A stretch of 64,000 nucleotides of DNA, taken from positions 17,593,904-17,657,903 of the forward strand of contig NW_024881295.1 of NCBI RefSeq assembly GCF_018691265.1, in the 5' to 3' direction. This document shows, one piece after another, positions 57,101 through 64,000 of the stretch (its first letter is position 1; the number at the start of each line of letters is the position of its first letter). A program made the translations under genes and the position numbers. A model generated the notes under the pieces. It worked only from the letters and a program-made list of their open reading frames with translations. It made no database searches and was not told the origin of the DNA. The DNA is from Tyto alba (lineage: Eukaryota > Chordata > Aves > Strigiformes > Tytonidae).

Positions 57101-57940
57101 TGAAGTCACTGGAAAGTTTTTTCCATTAGTCTTCCTGGAGTGGGAATGGCCCTTAGCAAGGAACAAGGCAGGCAGAGGAGGCCAATGAATGTTATTCCTG
57201 GATTGTGTTTACAAAAATTGTGGAGAAATGCATGCAAAATATCAGCTTCTGTCCTAGAGAAGGAACAGGGATTTGTTTGGGATTTTTCTTTTTTTTTTGC
57301 TCAGCAGAACTAATGATACCTGGTTTTCTCTTTATAATGTCCTTTGTCCTTCCACCTCTCATGACAGGTCCCTTATGGCAGTGCTTACTGTCTCTCTGGT
57401 CCCTCACACCACCCCATCCTCAGTGCTGCCTGTCTCCCACATCTCCAGGCTGCCCTCCCAGGAGCTGCCTCCCTCCTCCCTGCCCACTGCACGCTGGCTG
57501 CCTGGTGTGTGATGCACAACAGGGCACTCCTGGGGTCACCCCACAGCCTTTCCTTGGGAGAAGCACTAACCTGAGTCGCTTTCCTCTCTCCATTCCCTAC
57601 TTCTTGAGGAACTTGATGTCTTTGAGGGCTGTGCTCCTTTTTTCAACTATGGGTGAAACTCGCCAGTGAGCTCAAAAAGTAACTGGGGTTGGGAGCAGAC
57701 AGATGGGTCTTTGTACAAGAAAGCTGGGCTAAAAATGTCTGCATTGCTTCAGGCAGGGCAAAAGAATAATGAAGCAAAATTATATAAACTACCAATATTG
57801 TGAAGCTGGCATCCCAGCGTGCCAGCCTGCACTGTGTAAGAAGAGGAAAACGTTTCTTAATTTAATCAGCACATTTAAAATGGGCAGAAATAGGCTTTTA
57901 ATCTTTTTAATGCGGTAGTTTTTTCTGAGGAGGATGGAGG
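45155..57940. other. Intergenic, no supported gene
   Basis: About 12.8 kb of mostly unique sequence. Simple runs include poly-T at 46634-46662 and T-rich sequence near 56428-56440. The GC-rich part 53770-55100 has overlapping open frames on both strands with no domain, no consistent splice sites and no family resemblance. I see no transporter exon here. Confidence 0.5.
46634..46662. repeat. Poly-T run, once interrupted
   Basis: A near-homopolymer of T with a single C. No adjoining mobile element is recognised. Confidence 0.95.
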
Positions 57941-58815
57941 CAGGGATGCCTTTAAGCCACTTGCCTGTCTTTCCCAGCCTGGAAGGCGGCGGGGGGCTCA
58001 GGGAGCTGCCTGCAGCCAGCTCGGGGGCTGCTGCGGTGGCTCGGGCTGGGTCCGGACAGGCGGTGGGAGCTGAGGAAGAGCCCTGATGGCTCTCTGCTCC
58101 CTGGGGAAGCTTCTCAGGTGCCAGGATGAGGTTTAAATGAGGGCACTGAAACGGCTCAGGGGCTGCACCGTTCAAAAAAAAAAAACACCGACCCCGCTGC
58201 TTTCCTTAGAGGCAATATGAGGCAGCCCCGGACACAGAGGTGAGAGCAGCAGTGGTGGGTCTGCAGCTGGGAGTAGGATCTGGCCCTTCTTCCCCCGGCA
58301 GGATGGGGACCCAGAGGAGATTCAAGCGGGCATCCAAAGCCAGGGAGGGCACTGCAATAGCTGACCTGATTCCTCCTGCATGTGTAATGCAAAACTCAAG
58401 GTGCTGCTTGGCAAAGTGACCGTGCAGCGGGCTGCAGCCAGCGCCAGCAGCGCGGCAGTTCTTCACCGTTTTTTTTTTTCAGGGCTGTGAGGGACTGTCA
58501 CAGCCCTCCCGGGATTGCTGCTGCGAGATGCGAGATGTATTCTGGCCTCATGCGGGTGTACTGGTTGTTTAATGGCTTACAGAACACAGCTCATGCCCTC
58601 TTTGCCCCCTCTGCTCGTCTGGGCAGGGTTGTGGTGTGGTGCCAACCTCACCTGCCACGTTATCGGGAGCGATGCAACTCACCCAGGGCTGCTGGTGGAG
58701 GAGGGAGGTTGGGCAACCGCTGCAGGTCAGACCTGGACATCAACAGCCCAAATCTCATGCAGGAGGGTGGAAAGTGGGGTGGAGATGAAGGCCACCCAGC
58801 AGCTCCATCACCCAG
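57941..58815 (+). promoter_or_regulatory. CpG-enriched segment ending in a splice donor; candidate upstream exon of the GAT1-like gene
   Basis: CpG density rises relative to the flanks (AAGGCGGCGGGGGG; AGCGCGGCAG; TTATCGGGAGCGATGC). The segment ends in a perfect CAG|GTGAGT donor at 58816. The GAT1-like gene needs an upstream non-coding exon because its start-codon exon begins with a splice acceptor at 63130-63131. This is the best nearby candidate but is weak. Confidence 0.2.
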
Positions 58816-61429
58816 GTGAGTGGATCTACTTTCTTCTCACGTCCTCTGTGAGCACTGATTTCTTCTGTGCCCAAGCAGCCGCCTCTCTTCAGGGGCAGGG
58901 AGATGAAAGGTTGGGTGGCTGCAGTGGCTGCTTCTTGGGCAGCACGTGGAGAGGGCTGTGAAACATGAGACAGCCCTGAGCAGGCTTCATGTGGGTCTGG
59001 CACCCCATCAGCATCCTCAGGCTCCCACGGGGGAGCTCTTCCCCAGACCCTCCAGCTTTCATGGATGAGGGAAGCTCAAGCATATGCTGCTCCTGCAGCG
59101 AGCAGAAAATCAGCCAGGAGTCTGCTGTGCCCTGATCAGCTGGTCACGGCTCTAAACAAGATACAAGAGTCTTGGGGGTTACTTAGCTGTCATTAAAATG
59201 GTGTGGACGGAAGGAAAAGTCTAATTGACTGAACAACAGCCTGCGCCGTGTAATTAAACTAATTGTGGCTGTACCTGCATGGGTCAGAAGTGATTTGTGA
59301 GGTTGTTAAAGCACTGACAAATAAGAGGTGGAGAGGTGTGAAAGTATTTCTCACATGCGTTTCCACAGATAATTTTGCTGTTTCGTTTCAGGCAGTTTTA
59401 TGCCCTTGAAATTTTTGGTTTCTGTCAAATTTGAGGAGACTGTTAATATTTCACACTGAAGCAGGGGAAAGCAAAAAGGTCACCGTTGTTAGCAGTTTCA
59501 GGCAGCAGCATTTCAAGTGGAGGTAATACTTTTTCAGGGCTATTTTCTTATTTGAAGTGAAATTCCTCAAAAAAAGGAGGGGAAAGACTGTTTTCCAGAA
59601 TGTGTTTCAGCCTGGCTCTGTACCTGCTGGAGACCATACGATTGTTTTTATTGACTTGAGCAGCAGAAAACCAGACCTTCTGTACCACTCAGGTCACTAC
59701 TTACTGTCTGGGATTTATGACCCTGGCTTTTAGTGATTGTTTTAAAAGCCTTGGCTTCAGAATATGATGTATTTAGAAGAAGCCAAATGAGAAACCTGCT
59801 GTAGTGTCATGTCTAAACTCTTTGACCTTGTTTTCAAGTCCTTGAGAAGCAGAGCCCACCTCCAGCTTGTAGCTCTGCTTTTATTGATTACCATTTTGAG
59901 TCTTTCAGGCGTTTTGCTGTGCCCAAAGCACCATGTGCTTTTCAGAATGAATAATGTGACATGACAGAGAGCTGCTGAACCGACTCTGCTCTCTCTGGGC
60001 TGTCAGCACAGGGCAGAGCCCTCCGCTCGTGCTTGAGGAGACCCGTGTGGATAAGTAGAGGGGCTGGTGCATTTTGTCTCAGTAGGACCACTTGTCCTGC
60101 GTGTGAACTGATGTCTAAACATAGGAGTCAAACGCTTAGCCCGGAGCAACTGATGGCTGTATTTTTCCTGGTCAGAGCTGCATGTCTGGGGAAGGACACG
60201 GCGTGACTGGGCTGCGGGACATGCATGAGCCCTTCTGCCCTAATCATCCATCACTGTAGAGGGCAGGACAGCAGGTGGGATGAACCTTCAGTGGGTCCTC
60301 CTAACTGTTTTTCTATTTCTTGAGTGTGGTGCAACCTCTATAAATCTAGTTTATTCTTTATGAGCTGGAGATGAAGGACCTCACTTCTCAGGTGAGAATA
60401 AACTGCCAGTATGATGTGCTGCTCCTCTATTGTCCTACCCCAAGTGTATGATATATGAGGTGTGATCATGTAGCTGCAGTATCACTCCAAAACTGTGGCA
60501 GCAAGAACAGGGGAAAGAGCACAGGGAGAGCAGGATATACACCTACTTTTTTAAGATAGCAGCTTACCTACTGGTTTTTGTCTCAGAAGAAAAAGTGAGT
60601 CAAAATGGCTTCTGCTGAGCCTAATTTGTTATGTCTCCAGGCATAGCTAATTATTCTGACTTAGCCCAGCTCTGAAGTCTTCCCAGGGGTTTTGGTGCTA
60701 TTTCTTCTGTTTTGATTTATAAATTGTCTTTATTTTACTTTCCTCCTACATGTTCTGTATAATCTTTTTGCTCCCTGCCTTACTGAGGAGCCAGGAGCTG
60801 GTGTGACAGTGCTATCACAAGGTGTAGGACATAAAGGGGACCTGTTCACCACAGCCTTTGCTTTGGGTGTCCAGCAATGCTTCCTTCTGGTGTCTGCCTC
60901 ATGGGCTATGTGAAATGGTCTCTTCTCCCCAGAAGGATTTTTTTGTGCTGCCACTTCTGGGCTTACCTGCAACCGTCTTTGGGCTAGAGGAATTGTGAGG
61001 TTCAGGGCTGGCTCCATAGCTCAGAGGGCTTTGGTAACAGCCTTCATCCCACAGCAAGGAGTTTTCTGGCTTCTCCATTGACATACCAGAATGGATTACA
61101 GTTATTTTCTCGATTAGCCAATCCCTTCACAGTTGTCACAGTTTTTCAAATTCTGTGGGGTAAAGAAATCCATCTGCTGTAATCATGGAATGTCAATTGA
61201 AGTAAGCAGGAACTGATACTGCCATTGAGCCTGGGCTTGGGACACCATCTCTCTTCAGGCCGCTTTAGAAACACTAGTTAATGAGTCCCCCAGGCATCCC
61301 ATGGGGCAAATGGGTACTGTTTGCTTAGGAGACAAGACTGCCAAGAGTGAGCAGCTCAAGCAAGGCCAGCTTTAACCACTAGAGCATGCCACTTCATAGC
61401 ATTGCTTTGTTTCCTGATATACCCACTTG
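58816..61429. other. Intergenic or first intron of the GAT1-like gene
   Basis: Unique sequence. 59170-59780 is AT-richer with ATTA/TAAT words and may be a conserved element. A CAG|GTGAGA donor-like site is at 60391. No coding exon is recognised. Confidence 0.4.
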
Positions 61430-61557
61430 GTTGTTTTTTGTGTTTTTTTTTTTTTTTTGTTTGTTTTTTTGTTTTGTTTTGTTTTTTTTTGGTTTGGTTT
61501 TTTGTTTGTTTTTTTTTTTTGTTTGTTTGTTTGTTTTTTGTTTTTTGGGTTTTTTCC
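61430..61557. repeat. T-rich G/T simple repeat
   Basis: About 125 bases of T runs broken by single or paired G's (GTTT, GTTTTT). The Phe/Cys/Leu-rich and Lys/Asn-rich frames through it are low complexity. Confidence 0.95.
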
Positions 61558-61984
61558 AAAAATATGTGCATCTGGGAATGTTTTTGTCAACAGGCTCCTC
61601 TGGGAGATTGTAGCACTGGTCACCCTTACAGTCCCTGGTGGAGCCTTAATTTTGGCTCTGTGTAAAATGGGTTGCGAACTGGGTGTGAGCCAATACCATA
61701 CCAGTCCCAGCCCCTGTCTTCTGCACTGGCTGGGGGCAGATGCTGAGAGGAGAGGATGAAATCAGGAAAAGTAGGGAGTGATATTCCTTGGAAGAGTCTC
61801 TCAACCTGCAACAACTTGCAGCTCAGGGATTTCCTGAACCACAGTGCTGGCTCCTGGTGGATTTTCTTTCCATTATTTTTCTTCTTAATTTCCTTTTTGA
61901 AGTCATGTGAACTCTTGGCATCCAGCATGTTCTGGCGTGGGGAATCTCACTTCATAGCTGTGCATTTGTGTGGAGTATCACCTT

Positions 61985-62330
61985 TTGCTCTTTTTAAACC
62001 TACCATCTGCTGTCTGTATTTAATTCCCCACAGTTCTTGTGTCAGACATGGTGAATACTCATATTCTATAGCACTGATATGTTTATAAGCCCCTGTCAGT
62101 CACCTTTTCCACAGGACGATGGATCCTAGTTCATTTAGTCTTTCCTCACATGGAAGATGTTCCACACTTCTGAGCATCCGTTTGGCTCTCCATGCCTTTT
62201 TCTGACCTTGCAATAGCTTCTGTAAAGGGAAGAGAGAACCACACTCACTTTTCAAGGTGTGAGTGAAATATTGTTTTAGACACCGGTGTAATAACATAGC
62301 CTGTTCTCTCTGTCTGTGTGAATTGTTTTG
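61985..62330 (-). mobile_element. Old CR1/L3-like LINE fragment, minus orientation
   Basis: Reading plus-strand text such as TTTAATTCCCCACAGTTC, GTGTCAGACATGGTGAATAC, TCATTTAGTCTTTCCTCACA and TGGAAGATGTTCCACACTTC, I recognise the reversed text of an ancient, widespread amniote CR1/L3 LINE. It is strongly diverged, and its ends are approximate. Confidence 0.5.
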
Positions 62331-63131
62331 GTGTGCTGGTTATATGCTTCTTAGGGCCTAAAATCAACGGAAATATTCATTATATTTTTACCCAGACTTG
62401 TCCAGTTAATCCTCAGGACTTTAGAGTCCTGATTTAGTGGGATTTCAGTGGTTCACAGGCTGGCTATGGTCACTAACGAGCATCATCTGAATATACCTGG
62501 CGATTACAATATCACTGTACAAGGTGGTGCTGAGCAGATCAGCGGTTTCCTTGCCAGGTGTTGTGACCATGGCTGTGTCGCTGCCACGACAGGGGATTAG
62601 GGCACAGGATTGCATGTCTGTGGTGCAGGTGCCATTGCAAAGCTACGCTGTCACAGCGTGGCTGGCCAGACCACACGATCTCTCAGATGGCTCCATGGCT
62701 GGTGCACTCAGTTTTGGGCCCCAGACCTGGGGGATGTGGCACCTCCATCACTCAGAACATGCTAGATATAGTTCTCTGTCTGGATTGCTCTGTGGTGGGT
62801 CACCCACAGGTTGTGACTCCCCTGGAGGTTTTCTTGCAGAGCAGGTATTGGGATGAAGAGGAGATGAGAGTTGAGGGGTTTGCTGTGTGCTGGTAGCAAC
62901 CAGGTCTGAGCCTGCTGTTAGCAGTCTACATGACCATGACTCCTCAGAAGGGTAACAGCAGAGCAAGGCAAAATTATCCTTCTTTTTCTTTCTGGCAAAC
63001 ACAGGGAGGTATGGATGGGCTGCCATGACGTGCACTAGTCTATCCAGTGAGTCCACCTCAGACTCAGCAAGACCCTCCCCTAAGCCCACTACACTAACAC
63101 AAGATGCTTTCTTTCTCTACTTTCTCACCAG
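62331..63131. other. Upstream flank or intron before the GAT1-like start exon
   Basis: Unique sequence with a good polypyrimidine tract at its end (63106-63127) leading into the acceptor CACCAG. Nothing else is recognised. Confidence 0.5.
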
Positions 63132-63237
63132 GAGCTTTGCCCATCACTTCCCGTTTCATCCGAGCTCAGCCAGGGCGGAGGCTGCCCTTCTTGCTCCTCC
63201 AGCCCCTGAGCAAGGGTGGCCACACGTCTGAGTCACA
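63132..63237 (+). other. 5' UTR part of the first coding exon of the GAT1-like gene
   Basis: It lies between the TTTCTCACCAG acceptor and the ATG. There is no upstream ATG. An in-frame TGA at 63229-63231 fixes 63238 as the most upstream possible start in this exon. Confidence 0.75.
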
Positions 63238-63475
63238 ATGGGCAAGATGGACAACACCTCCGTGGAGCTAAGCTCTCCCTCCAAGGTGAAGCAGGCATCC
63301 CTGGAGGAGTCAGCTTCCAGAGCCCCCAAGTCCGTGAGCACCAAGAAGAAGAAGGAGATTCCAGACAGAGGCTCCTGGAAGGGGAGATTTGACTTCTTGC
63401 TGTCCTGTGTGGGCTATGCTATCGGGCTGGGCAACGTCTGGCGCTTCCCATACCTCTGCGGCAAGAATGGAGGAG
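63238..63475 (+). CDS. GABA transporter 1-like (GAT1-like), first coding exon; gene continues past the window
   Basis: A second SLC6 family gene, predicted to be a plasma-membrane Na+/Cl--coupled GABA transporter. The exon encodes 79 residues plus one base and ends at a GTGAGA donor (63476), exactly the same length and phase as the human GAT1 N-terminal segment as I recall it. Visible features are a Ser/Lys-rich N-tail with KKKKE at 36-40, then [13 protein letters not shown] with R44 and W47 (inner-gate residues in GAT1), then TM1 [20 protein letters not shown] with Y60 (GABA site), N66 (Na+) and R69. GAT1 D45 is G45 here. Residues 1-40 bear little resemblance to mammalian GAT1, whose tail I recall as strongly conserved, so a GAT1-like paralogue is more likely than SLC6A1 itself. 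It is on the same strand as the BGT1-like gene, 23 kb downstream. The symbol is left blank because only one exon is visible. Confidence 0.9.
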
Positions 63476-64000
63476 GTGAGAGAAACACACAGTGCCTGTG
63501 CTCACCCCTGAGCAGCAGTGTCCCCCCGCCCAGGCTTCGGTTTGGTGTGGGTCTGGGCAAGCGGCTGGTCCCCTGGCTGAGAGCTCTCCCTCATGACGTG
63601 AGTTATTAAGCTGTCAGGAGACTAGTTCCCGTGGTCTGTGGGCTTTACTAGCAAGTTCAGATTGGGAAGAAGCAGTCCAAAGAAACGTAACAAGAAGCTT
63701 GAGTTTTGCCAAGATTCTGCAGTACAAATTTGCAGCAAAGAGTGTCTGGGTCCGCATTTATTTACAAGGAGGGCTATGCACATAGGCACCCAGCTAGATG
63801 CTAGGACATTCCCAGGGAAATCAGTTTATATCTGCTAAATGTGGGTTTCTCCTCAGTCTAGTGTATTCTCAAGGGGGTAACAGTTTGCATCTGAATTTGG
63901 GACACGTGTCTGAGGAGTTTTGATTAGAAGCTTTGCATGTACCATAGCAGGGCTGTGTAGACATATATACAAGCATGCATACATATGTACATTTACACAG
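63476..64000 (+). other. Intron 1 (partial) of the GAT1-like gene
   Basis: It starts at the GTGAGA donor. The expected next exon (a TM2 sequence beginning AFLIPYF) is not present before the window ends. The last 45 bases are ATAC/ATGT-rich. Confidence 0.8.

Noticed and set aside
61356..61759. Phe/Cys-rich plus frames and Lys/Asn/Gln-rich minus frames
   Set aside because: They run through the G/T simple repeat and are low-complexity artefacts.
63238..63475. Naming the second gene SLC6A1 outright
   Set aside because: TM1 is GAT1-type, but the first 40 residues do not resemble the N-tail I recall as conserved in GAT1, and the neighbour is BGT1-like; with one exon only, a paralogue call is safer.

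Overview
This is a stretch of a vertebrate nuclear genome, almost certainly a bird. The evidence is intron-split genes with GT-AG junctions, low repeat density, two CR1 LINE tails with the TTCTATGAT-type 3' end, and a solo endogenous retroviral LTR of a family I associate with avian genomes. There are no bacterial-style operons, CRISPR arrays or prophages.

One complete gene dominates the window: a solute carrier family 6 (neurotransmitter:sodium symporter) gene on the + strand. Fourteen coding exons (9312-39861) join in consistent phase into a 607-residue, 12-TM transporter. Identity is best with the betaine/GABA transporter BGT1 (SLC6A12): E45 and Q292 match the BGT1 pair E52/Q299, and TM8-TM12 and the C-terminal tail also read closest to BGT1. 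The Na+ and Cl- ligand residues are all present, so the gene looks functional. Upstream, a CpG-rich block (about 1480-1841) ends in a good splice donor and is the likely promoter and non-coding first exon. Downstream, the 3' UTR carries AATAAA at 40227.

At the right edge (63132-63475) is the first coding exon of a second SLC6 gene on the same strand. It is GAT1-like (TM1 with Y60, N66, R69 and the CGKNGGG motif), but its N-terminal tail differs from canonical SLC6A1. It probably is a GAT1-like paralogue in tandem with the BGT1 gene; the rest of it lies beyond the window.

The 23 kb between the genes (about 40250-63130) holds no gene I can support. It has an 11-bp minisatellite of about 36 units (41958-42353), a G-rich tract, T-rich simple repeats, an old CR1/L3-like fragment, and AT-rich stretches that look like candidate conserved non-coding DNA. 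Introns hold CR1 fragments, microsatellites, and a short sequence resembling a relic copy of part of the first coding exon.

I see no novel multi-gene system. The most interesting points are the BGT1/GAT1-like tandem pair, the possible exon relic in intron 1, and the all-frames-open minisatellite.
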